The notes beneath the pieces are model-generated. The model ran no database searches and had not been told where the DNA came from. It saw only the letters and a program-made list of their open reading frames with translations. The translations under genes and the position numbers were made by a program. From SYIM01 sp041182885 (GTDB lineage: Bacteria; Pseudomonadota; Gammaproteobacteria; Burkholderiales; Burkholderiaceae_E): a stretch of 12,766 nt of DNA. Below, piece after piece: positions 1 through 7,184 of this stretch. The first letter of the stretch is position 1; each line of letters begins with the position of its first letter. Location of the stretch: NCBI GenBank assembly GCA_049423065.1, contig JBMSQB010000104.1:1-12766 (forward strand). Reading direction: 5' to 3'.

Positions 1-152
1 TTTGAGCGAGCGCAAGCGAGCGAGTTTGTGTCCGCCTCCGCCCGGCGTCTGCTCACCGAGGGCACCGGCGCGAACGCGCCGGCGCAGCCAGTCGATCCGC
101 CACACGGTTACCGCCCCGGCCGACGCGTATCCGATCAAGCAAAGCCCCACGG
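1..152. other. Downstream flank with no supported gene
   Basis: The first 152 bases lie downstream of the BASS-type transporter gene. I find no gene with a credible start, ribosome binding site and family match here. Short open frames on both strands have low-complexity Arg/Pro/Ala-rich translations and look like GC-rich shadows. The segment holds a G/A-rich mirror-symmetric stretch (1-27), a GC-rich hairpin (65-82) and the first copy of a 24-bp direct repeat (103-126). A gene fragment entering from the left cannot be excluded. Confidence 0.5.
65..82. terminator. GC-rich hairpin downstream of the nine-gene operon
   Basis: CCGGCGC (65-71) and GCGCCGG (76-82) form a perfect 7-bp stem around a GAAC tetraloop. 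It lies about 70 bp past the stop codon of the last minus-strand gene. There is no T-tract after it on either strand, so it is not a standard intrinsic terminator. It could be a pause or RNA 3'-end-protecting structure in Rho-dependent termination, or chance in GC-rich DNA. Confidence 0.25.
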
Positions 153-171
153 TTACCGCCCCGGCCGACGC
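103..171. repeat. 24-bp direct repeat, two copies 45 bp apart
   Basis: An identical 24-bp sequence beginning CACGGTTACCGCC and ending CCGACGC is present at 103-126 and 148-171, with 21 unrelated bases between. The right copy covers the last six codons of the transporter gene including its TAA stop (153-155). The left copy repeats the same stop-containing end 45 bp further downstream. It looks like a short local duplication at the gene's 3' end. No further copy is seen in the window. Confidence 0.85.
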
Positions 172-1094
172 TCCCGAAAGCGCAGCACCCCGGATAGCAG
201 CAGCGGCGCGCAAAAGAGCGGAATCTGGGCGAGTCCTGCGTACATCTGAAACGCCTCGCCCGCAGTGCCGGCTGTTACCGCGAGCGTGAGCCCCAGATTG
301 CGATTGCCCATCAACAACGACGATGAGAGCGCCTGCTCAAACCCCCTCGCCCGTAGCAGCAGATAGCCCACACCATGCCAGAACAGCGCTGCAAACCATG
401 ACCACGCAAACAGCCCCAGAATAAAGTCGGGCCGCTCAAGGAAGGTCTGGGTGACCCCGTTCATGATCGCGATCGCAAAGAGCACCAGCAGCACCACATT
501 CAGTCCGGAAAGTTCGGCATCGATTGCGCGCAGCCTCGCGTCGCCTGCAAGCCGTCTGACGAGCCAGGTGATGACGAATGGAGCAAGCGCCGACAAGGTG
601 ACCCGAACAAAGAACTGACCAAGGTCCACCTCGATGCCAAAGCTCGGCAGCAGAATCGACGCAGTCGCTGTCAGCGTCAGCGGCAGCATCAGCGTCATCA
701 CCACCGTGCCTGCCATGGAGAGGTGTCCGGGAATCCCCAGAAACAGGGCAAACGCGGCCGCCGAGCCAATGGGGGCAGAAGCAGCCTGCAGCACCGACAG
801 CACCGTGAAGGTTTCGGGGATCAGGCCTGCGCGCGCCAGAAGCCACACCGCCACCGGCGAGATCAGCATGGTCCAGACCGTGACGCGTCCGAGCTGGGCC
901 GGCTGTCGCAGCGTGGTCATCAGCGCGCTCCACTCCAGCCTGAGGAGCGACACGGTGATCATGCCGATCATGGCCGGCAACACCAGCGACTGCAAAGCTT
1001 CGGCTAGCGCCGGGAACACAACACCGGTGCAGACGCCTACGGGCAGCGTCCAGCGCGCATGCTGTCCGAGCAGGCGGAGTGCGGCTGCAGTCAT
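153..1094 (-). CDS. BASS-like (bile acid:sodium symporter family) membrane transporter
   Basis: The protein is an integral inner-membrane transporter, 313 residues long, with hydrophobic segments across nearly its whole length. Features that fit the bile acid:sodium symporter/arsenical-resistance-3 fold are the small-residue-rich segment SAPIGSAAAFALFLG (106-120) and the motif GNRNLGL (263-269). The NRNLGL signature is typical of this family. Its substrate cannot be read from sequence; organic anions or carboxylates are usual for the family. The ATG (1092-1094) overlaps the PyrD-like gene's TGA (1091-1093) in an ATGA arrangement, which implies translational coupling as the last gene of the operon. 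A second transporter in an operon that already has an ABC importer could export a product or take up an alternative substrate; this is inference. The 3' end lies inside a short direct repeat. Family assignment is fairly secure, function is not. Confidence 0.83.
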   Translation of the reverse strand: MTAAALRLLGQHARWTLPVGVCTGVVFPALAEALQSLVLPAMIGMITVSLLRLEWSALMTTLRQPAQLGRVTVWTMLISPVAVWLLARAGLIPETFTVLSVLQAASAPIGSAAAFALFLGIPGHLSMAGTVVMTLMLPLTLTATASILLPSFGIEVDLGQFFVRVTLSALAPFVITWLVRRLAGDARLRAIDAELSGLNVVLLVLFAIAIMNGVTQTFLERPDFILGLFAWSWFAALFWHGVGYLLLRARGFEQALSSSLLMGNRNLGLTLAVTAGTAGEAFQMYAGLAQIPLFCAPLLLSGVLRFRERRPGR

Positions 1095-2176
1095 CGGCGC
1101 GAGCGGAGGGCGGACGCGGCCTCGCGCACCAGGTCGGGCCCGCGATAAATGAGGCCGGTGTAGAGCTGGACGAGATCAGCGCCCGCAGCGATTCGGGCGC
1201 GCGCATCGTCGCCGCTCAGAATGCCGCCGGTGCCAATGATGGCGATGTCCTTGCCGAGTTGCGTTCGCATCTGCTCCACCAGTCGATTGACGGGTTCCCG
1301 TAGCGGTGCGCCCGACAGCCCACCGGGCAGGTCTGCGCGCTGAAGGCCGTGGACCGCGTCGCGCCGGGCGCTGGTGTTGGCAACGATGACACCCCAGCGC
1401 AGCCCGGCCGTGTCGACTCTATCACTGCGAGCGCGCAGTGCCGCACAGAGCGTATCCACGCCCGGCCCGGCGAGGTCTGGCGAAATCTTCAGAAATACGG
1501 GCGGTCGTCGGCCAGTGTGGTTGGCGAGGTTGATTCGTACCTCGTCGATCGCCTGGAGCCACTGGTCCAGAGCGGGGCGCGCGTCGGGAACATGCCGGTT
1601 CGACGCATTGGGGTTCGAGACATTGATCGTGAAGTAGTCGGCCCAGGAGATGGTTGCCTCAAGCCCCAGCGAATAATCGCGGATTGCCTCGCTGGCGAGG
1701 GTGGCCACGTTGCAGGCCAGGTTCACCCCCAGGCGCACCGGTACAAGCGCTCGCGGATCAAGCGGCCAGGGACACTGCGCGAGCGCTGCGCAGAATGGTT
1801 CCAGGCCGCCGCGATGAAGACCGATCCGGTTGATGAGCGCCTGCGCCTGCGGCAGACGATGGATCCTGGGGGGCGTCGACCACGCTTCGCCCCGTGGCGC
1901 GACGCTGCCGACTTCAATGAAACCAAACCCCATCGCAGCCAGGGCGGGCAGGGCGCGCGCCTCTTTGTCCAGACCTGCCGCCAACCCCACGCGGTTGGGA
2001 AAGGACAGGCCCGCTACGGTCACCGGATCGTCGATCCGGTCTTGCGTGATCAGTTTTCGGGTGAGCGGTGATCCATGAGCCAGACACGACATCACGAGTT
2101 CGTGTGCATGCTCGGCATCGAGCAAGAACAGGAACGGGCGCAGCGCTCGGTACGCAAACCGATGCGCGAGACCCAT
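1091..2176 (-). CDS. pyrD: PyrD-like class 2 dihydroorotate dehydrogenase family flavoprotein with altered active site
   Basis: Canonical class 2 PyrD is a membrane-associated FMN enzyme that oxidises dihydroorotate to orotate with quinone. This 361-residue protein has the class 2 layout. An N-terminal membrane-association helix region (about 8-35, ending LLDAEHAHEL) precedes an FMN barrel with AAGLDK (66-71), INRIG (115-119), LKISPDL (229-235), ANTS (266-269), GGLSG (285-289) and GTGGI (315-319). However, the catalytic motif N-x-S-S-P-N reads NVSNPN (185-190), so the Ser base (Ser175 in E. coli) is Asn188. The following PG loop is replaced by ASNRH, and the GFNN segment after NRxG is GLHR. 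FMN- and several substrate-binding positions (Lys71, Asn116, Asn185, Asn190, Lys230, Asn267) are kept. It starts 3 bp after the carboxylase-type hydrolase stop and is coupled to the transporter. Family membership is firm; true dihydroorotate oxidation is doubtful, and a paralogue acting on another substrate is my preferred reading. Confidence 0.85.
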   Translation of the reverse strand: MGLAHRFAYRALRPFLFLLDAEHAHELVMSCLAHGSPLTRKLITQDRIDDPVTVAGLSFPNRVGLAAGLDKEARALPALAAMGFGFIEVGSVAPRGEAWSTPPRIHRLPQAQALINRIGLHRGGLEPFCAALAQCPWPLDPRALVPVRLGVNLACNVATLASEAIRDYSLGLEATISWADYFTINVSNPNASNRHVPDARPALDQWLQAIDEVRINLANHTGRRPPVFLKISPDLAGPGVDTLCAALRARSDRVDTAGLRWGVIVANTSARRDAVHGLQRADLPGGLSGAPLREPVNRLVEQMRTQLGKDIAIIGTGGILSGDDARARIAAGADLVQLYTGLIYRGPDLVREAASALRSRR

Positions 2177-2179
2177 CGA

Positions 2180-3436
2180 TCAGGCGACGTCGTTGGCGCG
2201 CGCCCAGACCACCTCGGCGAGGACGCGAGCGCCTGCGACCAGATCGGCTGGCGTGGCGGACTCGGATTCGTGGTGACTGACGCCCTTCAGGCATGGGACG
2301 AAGATCATGCCGGTTTCGCAGTGGTCGTTGAGGTAACGGGCGTCGTGCCCTGCGGCCGACAGGAGCCGCATATGACCGAGCCCAAGACGGATTGCAGCCG
2401 CCTCGATTTCGCTGCGGATCGACTCTGGGAACTCGAGCGACATGGCGGTCGAGAGTTCTTCGACCCGGGCTTCACAAGGCCCGGCATGCGCGAGGCAGAG
2501 TGGCGCGACCGCATCACCCAGTTCAACCAGCCTCGCGGACGACTCGTGGCGAATATCGATCGAGAACGTGACCTTCGCCGGAATCACCGACGGCGCATTC
2601 GGTTCAACACGGAACATGCCCACGGTAAACCGGGTGATGTCGAGGGGGTCGAAACACAGCCGCTCAAGCGCCTGCACCATGCCAGTGGCCGAGAGCAGGG
2701 CGTCGCGGCGTCTGCGATGCGGCGTGGTGCCCGCATGAGACTCCTCGCCCGTGACCGTGACCCGGAAGGTTCGCTTTCCCTGAATGCCGGTGACCACACC
2801 AATCGGCACCCCATGCGCTTCCAGGACAGGTGCCTGCTCGATGTGGGCCTCGATGTAGCTGTGAACCGGGGTGCAGAGCGGCCGCAGGGGCACATCGGGA
2901 AGCGCCCGGGCGAGTTCGGCAAGCGATTCGGCGACCGACTGCTGTCGGGCGTCATGCACCGCGACGATCTCGGCCACGCTTCGAGTGCCAGCAAAGCCCG
3001 CCGATCCCATCATGCCGGGCGCGAACCGCGAGCCCTCTTCGTTCATCCAGGACACCACCTCGATTGATCGGTGCGGCACCAGGCCGGTCTCCCGAATCGC
3101 CTGCAGCACCTCAAATCCGGCGAGTACGCCGTACACCCCGTCAAATTTTCCGCCGGTGGGTTGGCTGTCCAGATGCGAGCCGGTCAGGACTGGCGGGAGA
3201 CCGGGGTGCCGGCCCTCCAGACGGATGAAAAAATTGCCGAGTTCGTCACCGAACACCGAGCAGCCGATTTCCCGGGCCCAGCCGATCATTGTTCGCCGCG
3301 CCTCGATGTCTTCGGCGGACAGTGCCTGCCTGTTCACCCCGCCGCGAGGGGTGGCGCCATGACGTGCGATCTCCATATGACGATTCCACAGCCGCTCTTC
3401 GCTGACCGCCTGGCTGGGCGCGTGACTGGGTGCCAT
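2180..3436 (-). CDS. M20-family Zn-dependent amidohydrolase (N-carbamoyl-amino acid / ureidopropionase / allantoate type)
   Basis: This family hydrolyses carbamoyl or ureido C-N bonds (N-carbamoyl-L-amino acids, N-carbamoyl-beta-alanine, allantoate) in the cytoplasm with two metal ions. The 418-residue length is typical. Visible motifs are GSHLDSQPTGGKFDG (86-100; metal ligands His88 and Asp99), NEEGSRF (132-138; catalytic Glu133, ligand Glu134), IEAHIEQ (195-201; His198), the lid-domain SIDIR (292-296), AGHDA (362-366) and GVSHHE (385-390; His388). The usual NVIP in the lid domain reads SVIP (283-286). All metal ligands are present, so it should be active. The exact substrate cannot be decided. 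It starts 16 bp after the alpha/beta hydrolase stop without a strong Shine-Dalgarno sequence, and ends 3 bp before the PyrD-like gene. Pairing with a PyrD-type flavoprotein hints at a ureido or ring-opened pyrimidine-like intermediate (inference). Confidence 0.9.
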   Translation of the reverse strand: MAPSHAPSQAVSEERLWNRHMEIARHGATPRGGVNRQALSAEDIEARRTMIGWAREIGCSVFGDELGNFFIRLEGRHPGLPPVLTGSHLDSQPTGGKFDGVYGVLAGFEVLQAIRETGLVPHRSIEVVSWMNEEGSRFAPGMMGSAGFAGTRSVAEIVAVHDARQQSVAESLAELARALPDVPLRPLCTPVHSYIEAHIEQAPVLEAHGVPIGVVTGIQGKRTFRVTVTGEESHAGTTPHRRRRDALLSATGMVQALERLCFDPLDITRFTVGMFRVEPNAPSVIPAKVTFSIDIRHESSARLVELGDAVAPLCLAHAGPCEARVEELSTAMSLEFPESIRSEIEAAAIRLGLGHMRLLSAAGHDARYLNDHCETGMIFVPCLKGVSHHESESATPADLVAGARVLAEVVWARANDVA

Positions 3437-3452
3437 GGTGGGGCGGCGTGGG

Positions 3453-4334
3453 TCAGTTGGTCTTCATGATCTCGGAGGGCAGCGCGCGCGGATCTCGCGG
3501 GGTCCAGCGACCCGCCTCGACCGCGTGCATGAACTCGAGCGTAAACCGGTTGAAATGATCGGGCTCTTCCAGGTTGAGCGTGTGTCCGGTCTTGGGAAGA
3601 ATCAGGAGCCCGCAGGCCGGAATGGTTTTTTTCATGAACACGCCGGGCTGAATGCAATGGTCGTCCTCATCGCCGACCACCACGAGCGTCGGAACCGGCA
3701 TCGCCGCAAGTCGATCCTTAAGGTCGTAGATGGAGGGTCGCTGCGCCTGGACGCCGCGCATGGTGTTGGCCGAACCGAGAGACGAGTGCTCGCCCAGCCA
3801 GCGGGCAAACTCGGCCCATCCGCGCGGGTCCTTGTTCTGAAACTGCACCCTGGAGGCGCCGATCGAGTAGGTGCGGGCGAACTGCTCTGCCCCCTGCACC
3901 TCGAACTGACGCGCCACTTCGAGCGAGACCCCGCGAAAATAATCTTCGTACTGCTTTTCCGCGCCATAGCCCGCGCCCGCGACCACCAGTGAACGGGCGC
4001 GATCCGGGTGATGGAGCCCGAAGTGCAGCGTTGCAAAGCCCCCCATCGACAGACCGATCACGTGCGCGCGGTCCACGCTCATGGCGTTCATCACATCCAG
4101 AATGTCCTCGACCGCGCGTATCTGCGAATAGGCTTTCACATCAGCCGGTACGTCGGAGGGCGGATAGCCGCGCGCGGCATAGGTGATGCAGCGGTGCGTG
4201 CGCGAAAAATATCGCAGCTGCGGCTCCCAGCTGCGGTGGTCGCCGCCGAACTCGTGGACAAATACAATCGGCGTTCCCTGTCCTGCCTCTTCGACATGAA
4301 GCTGGACGCCGTCGGTGGTTGTGATGCGTGGCAT
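3453..4334 (-). CDS. Alpha/beta hydrolase fold protein
   Basis: A cytoplasmic hydrolase of 293 residues with the complete alpha/beta-hydrolase triad: nucleophile elbow GLSMG (Ser96), acid in GDEDD (221-225, probably Asp224) and His251 in KTGHTLN. The oxyanion-hole segment is VHEFGGDHRSW (26-36). The arrangement resembles ring-cleavage-product hydrolases, lactonases, enol-lactone hydrolases and chloroperoxidase-like esterases, and sequence alone does not separate these. The start is supported by a GGAG six bases before the ATG. The gene lies 33 bp after the aminotransferase stop, the largest gap in the operon. In this context it may open a lactone or cleave an amide or C-C bond of the imported substrate; that is inference. 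No secretion signal is visible. Confidence 0.9.
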   Translation of the reverse strand: MPRITTTDGVQLHVEEAGQGTPIVFVHEFGGDHRSWEPQLRYFSRTHRCITYAARGYPPSDVPADVKAYSQIRAVEDILDVMNAMSVDRAHVIGLSMGGFATLHFGLHHPDRARSLVVAGAGYGAEKQYEDYFRGVSLEVARQFEVQGAEQFARTYSIGASRVQFQNKDPRGWAEFARWLGEHSSLGSANTMRGVQAQRPSIYDLKDRLAAMPVPTLVVVGDEDDHCIQPGVFMKKTIPACGLLILPKTGHTLNLEEPDHFNRFTLEFMHAVEAGRWTPRDPRALPSEIMKTN

Positions 4335-4367
4335 GCGGATCTCCTGTCAGGCAAGGCCGGGCGACGG

Positions 4368-5519
4368 CTAAAAAAGCGCCTCGACCGATTTGATGGTTCT
4401 GGCCTTGGCGACCATGTCGGGAAGCGCTTCGGCAAGCGCGTCGGCCCACTCTTCGGGCACTGTGGTGCTGATCTTGACGAACCGATGACCGAAGGCCGGC
4501 GTGTGATACGAACCCTGCCGGATCATGATGTTTTTCTCGCGATAGGCCATACACAATGCTTCGGGCGTGATGCCGGCTTCGATCACTTCGAGCACGATGA
4601 AATTTGCCTGCGAGGGATACACCGGAATGTGAAGACCGGGGATCTGGTCGGCCGCGGCTTTGATGACCGCCTGATTGCGGCGTTGACGCGGCCCGATGTC
4701 TTTCATCCAGCGCGACTTGATGGCGAGACCCGCGATCGCCGCGCGCTGCGAGATCACATTGCAGCCCAGATTGTTGGGCGGCGCAGAGGCCATGACTTCG
4801 ATCAGGTCGGGGTTGGAAATGATGGCCCCCACCCGAAGCCCGGCGAGTCCCAGCCACTTCGAGAAACTGTAGATGGTGAGCGTGCGTTCGGGATAGTGAC
4901 GAGCGGCCAGTGCGGGCGCATCCGCGAAGTGCCGGTAGGTGGTGTCGTGAATGAAATAGGCGCCCACCTTGCGGGCGATGTCGGTGAACGCCTTCAGTTC
5001 GGCATCGGTGTAACAGATGCCGAGCGGATTGTTTGGGTCGACCAGGTAAATGGCGCGCGTACGCTCGGTCACGGCTGCGGCGAGCTGCTCGGCGTGCAGG
5101 CGATAGTTTCGCGCCGGGTCGTAGATGGGGATCTCGATCACCTTCGCGCCGGCAGCCTGCGAGAAATGGATCGGCCACTTCCAGCCCGGGTCGGTGGTGA
5201 CGAACTCATCGCCCGGCCGGCACAGATTGCGACACACCGTGTAGAGCGCCTCGACGCCGCCATCGGTCACCATCACGCTGTGATCGGGCAGCCCGACATC
5301 GTCGAGAATGCCCTCGCGAAGCGCCTGCATGCCTGCAGGTGGGGCGTAGGCGTGGTACTCCTCGGCAGCGATGGAGTCCAGCATCGCCTGCCGGACTTCA
5401 GGCGCCGTCGGAAAGTGATTGGTGTTCTGGCCCAGCCACATCAGGCCTGGCGTGTTGAAGAGCGTATCGAAGTGACGATTGCGGATATCGAATCCGCGCA
5501 GAGCGTTGGGCGCGTTCAT
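4368..5519 (-). CDS. PLP-dependent aminotransferase, class I/II (fold type I)
   Basis: This 383-residue protein has the class I/II aminotransferase pattern: Tyr58 in the N-terminal YHAYAPPAG segment, Asn164 in DPNNPLG, Asp192 in HDTTY (PLP ring nitrogen), Tyr195, and the Schiff-base Lys221 in SFSKWLGLAGLRVG. The C-terminal small domain ends with FVKIS (347-351), where the family normally has FxRIS with the Arg that binds the substrate alpha-carboxylate; here it is Lys349. This suggests an unusual amino donor or acceptor, though His345-Arg346 lies nearby. The ATG (5517-5519) overlaps the SDR stop as ATGA, and the protein from that start matches the family N-terminus. A longer in-frame extension to 5696 overlaps the SDR gene and was rejected. 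It would interconvert an amine or amino acid and its carbonyl compound, a natural partner to the adjacent dehydrogenase-like protein. Confidence 0.9.
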   Translation of the reverse strand: MNAPNALRGFDIRNRHFDTLFNTPGLMWLGQNTNHFPTAPEVRQAMLDSIAAEEYHAYAPPAGMQALREGILDDVGLPDHSVMVTDGGVEALYTVCRNLCRPGDEFVTTDPGWKWPIHFSQAAGAKVIEIPIYDPARNYRLHAEQLAAAVTERTRAIYLVDPNNPLGICYTDAELKAFTDIARKVGAYFIHDTTYRHFADAPALAARHYPERTLTIYSFSKWLGLAGLRVGAIISNPDLIEVMASAPPNNLGCNVISQRAAIAGLAIKSRWMKDIGPRQRRNQAVIKAAADQIPGLHIPVYPSQANFIVLEVIEAGITPEALCMAYREKNIMIRQGSYHTPAFGHRFVKISTTVPEEWADALAEALPDMVAKARTIKSVEALF

Positions 5520-6319
5520 TTGAGTTCGAACCTGGGCTTGATGATCGAGCCTTTGGCAGCAATGCCGCCGTCGATCGTGACAATTGCGCCGCTCACATAG
5601 CCTGCGCGTGGTGAACACAGAAACAGCATCAGATCGGCGATTTCCTCGGCGCTCGCCGCCCGCTGGCCAGGATAGTGCTGGTGGAGGCTGTCCCACTTTG
5701 ACTCGTCGCCGTAGACATCGATGGCACGCCGCTTGTTGATCTTGATCATCCGCTCGGTATCCACCGGCCCGGGGTTCACGCCGAGCACGCGCACGCCGTA
5801 GTCGAGGCTGACGCCGCCCAGCGCTTTGGTAAAAGCCATCAGGGCTGCGTTGGCGGTGCTGCCCGCCACATAGTTGGCGTCCCAGTTTTCGCCGGAATTG
5901 CCGATATCGTTCAGGATCACGCCGCTGCCGCGCGCCTTCATGCGCTTGTAGAGATGGCGGGTGAGGAACATGTAGCCGAAGAGCTTCACGTCGTAGCTGC
6001 GTTTCCAGATTGCTTCATCGAGCGACTCGATCGGCCCGGAAGGAATTTCGCCTGCGTTGTTGATCAGGATGTCGGTGTCGGCGCAGTCGTCGGCCAGCTG
6101 ACCCAGGCGGTCGTGGTCAGCCATATCGAGCACGTGTACGCTCACCCGCACACCGTGCCGGGACTGAAGCTCGTCCCGGGTCTGGGCCAGCGCGTCGCCG
6201 CTTCGGGCGGTGAGGTGCAGATGGCAGCCTTCAGCTGCGAAAGCGCGGGCGGCCGCGAGGCCAATCCCTTTTGAGGCGCCCGTGATCAGCACGGTCTTGC
6301 CGGTCAGTTGCAGATCCAA
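5516..6319 (-). CDS. SDR family protein lacking the YxxxK catalytic pair (TTG start)
   Basis: This 267-residue short-chain dehydrogenase/reductase-like protein has the nucleotide-binding TGASKGIG (13-20), NNAG (87-90) and NPGPV (182-186). In place of the usual active-site YxxxK it has Tyr150-VAG-Ser154 followed by Asn157 in the stretch GSTANAALMAFTKALGG. From memory, this matches a recognisable SDR subgroup whose members begin MDLxLxGKxVLITGASKGIG and carry GSxxNAALMAFT. That N-terminal match favours a TTG start at 6317-6319 with GGAG eight bases upstream, 22 bp after the permease stop. The more upstream ATG at 6388 would overlap the permease gene by 47 bp and adds unrelated residues. It probably binds NAD(P), but its redox chemistry is uncertain. 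Its stop codon is shared with the aminotransferase start, so the two are coupled. Confidence 0.88.
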   Translation of the reverse strand: MDLQLTGKTVLITGASKGIGLAAARAFAAEGCHLHLTARSGDALAQTRDELQSRHGVRVSVHVLDMADHDRLGQLADDCADTDILINNAGEIPSGPIESLDEAIWKRSYDVKLFGYMFLTRHLYKRMKARGSGVILNDIGNSGENWDANYVAGSTANAALMAFTKALGGVSLDYGVRVLGVNPGPVDTERMIKINKRRAIDVYGDESKWDSLHQHYPGQRAASAEEIADLMLFLCSPRAGYVSGAIVTIDGGIAAKGSIIKPRFELK

Positions 6320-6333
6320 GGTGGAGTCTCCGT
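6305..6333 (-). promoter_or_regulatory. Ribosome binding site deciding the TTG start of the SDR gene
   Basis: On the minus strand the sequence reads ACGGAGACTCCACC followed by TTG. The GGAG core sits 8 bases before the TTG, an acceptable spacing, and follows the permease stop. It supports initiation at 6319 rather than at the ATG at 6388. Confidence 0.65.
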
Positions 6334-6341
6334 TCGAGAAA

Positions 6342-7169
6342 TCAGCCGCGCGGCACGCCGTAGCGACGGTCGGTGAATTTTTCAGCAAGCGCGACAGCGC
6401 CGTAGAGCAGGAGGCCGCTTGCGCAGAGGACCACGATGGCAGCCATCGCCACCACCGTGTCAGCCCGCGAGGTGGCGAAAATGATCAGGTAGCCGAGCCC
6501 CCGCTGCGAGGTGATGAACTCGCCGATGATCACGCCGATGATCGACAGCGTGATGCCGATTTTCATGCCGCTGAAGATGTAGGGCAGGGCGCTCGGAAAG
6601 CGCACGTTGGTGAAGATCTGCCACTCGCTGGCGGTGAGCGAGCGGCAGAGCCGAACCGCATTGGGATCGGCGGCTGACAGGCCGGCGGTGGTGGCGATGA
6701 TGATCGGAAAAATGCTGATGAACACCGAAAAGGCCAGCCGTGATTGCGAACCGATGCCCAGCCACATGATGAAGAGCGGTGCGAGCGCGATTTTCGGAAT
6801 CAGCTGGAAAAACACCAGGTTTGGAAACAGCGCCTGCCTGGCAATTTCCGAGTAGGTGAGCAGAATCGCGATCAGGATGCCGGCAGCCGATGCCAGCAGG
6901 AATCCGCCGGCCGATTCAAGGGTGGTCGGAATTGCGTGTCGAAGCAGGATCTCGTGCTTGTCCAGCACCAGTTCGAGGATGGCGGTGGGCGCAGGCAGGA
7001 TGACTGAAGGAATGCCGGCGATCCGCACGCCGATTTCCCACAGGAGAAGCACGCCGCCGGCCACCAGAAGCGGCAGATAGAGGGCACGCCCGCTGGTGCT
7101 GCGAAATGCGGGCGCGGTGACCTCGCCCGTCTGGCGGGCGAGTTGGTTGCTGTTGACGGTTTGGGGCAT
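6342..7169 (-). CDS. ABC transporter permease (SsuC/TauC/nitrate-taurine type)
   Basis: This 275-residue inner-membrane permease belongs to the binding-protein-dependent transport group used for nitrate, sulfonates, taurine, bicarbonate and thiamine-precursor-like compounds. After a 30-residue polar N-terminus there are about six hydrophobic segments. The cytoplasmic EAA-type loop, which docks onto the ATPase, is seen around NAVRLCRSLTASEWQIF and the following FPSALPYIFSGMKIG segment. The C-terminal part GVIIGEFITSQRGLGYLI is typical of the group. It begins 15 bp after the ATPase stop without a strong Shine-Dalgarno sequence and precedes the SDR by 22 bp. A single permease gene implies a homodimeric channel. 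The substrate is not readable from sequence. Confidence 0.95.
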   Translation of the reverse strand: MPQTVNSNQLARQTGEVTAPAFRSTSGRALYLPLLVAGGVLLLWEIGVRIAGIPSVILPAPTAILELVLDKHEILLRHAIPTTLESAGGFLLASAAGILIAILLTYSEIARQALFPNLVFFQLIPKIALAPLFIMWLGIGSQSRLAFSVFISIFPIIIATTAGLSAADPNAVRLCRSLTASEWQIFTNVRFPSALPYIFSGMKIGITLSIIGVIIGEFITSQRGLGYLIIFATSRADTVVAMAAIVVLCASGLLLYGAVALAEKFTDRRYGVPRG

Positions 7170-7184
7170 CAGTGATGGACCGGA

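Noticed and set aside
1..27. G/A-rich stretch with mirror symmetry around CAA
   Set aside because: The symmetry follows from a GAGC/GCGA micro-repeat; it is not an inverted repeat and has no evident function.
2075..3067. A 330-codon plus-strand frame opposite the M20 hydrolase gene
   Set aside because: It is antisense to a gene with complete metal-binding motifs, and its Arg/His/Asp-rich translation has no recognisable domain.
4008..5600. A 530-codon open frame on the plus strand opposite the alpha/beta hydrolase and aminotransferase genes
   Set aside because: The translation resembles no family, and it lies fully antisense to two genes with intact catalytic motifs. Long antisense frames are expected in GC-rich DNA.
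5520..5696. N-terminal extension of the aminotransferase
   Set aside because: The extension overlaps the SDR gene and has an Arg/Cys-rich shadow composition. The internal ATG at 5519 overlaps the SDR stop as ATGA and gives the normal N-terminus.
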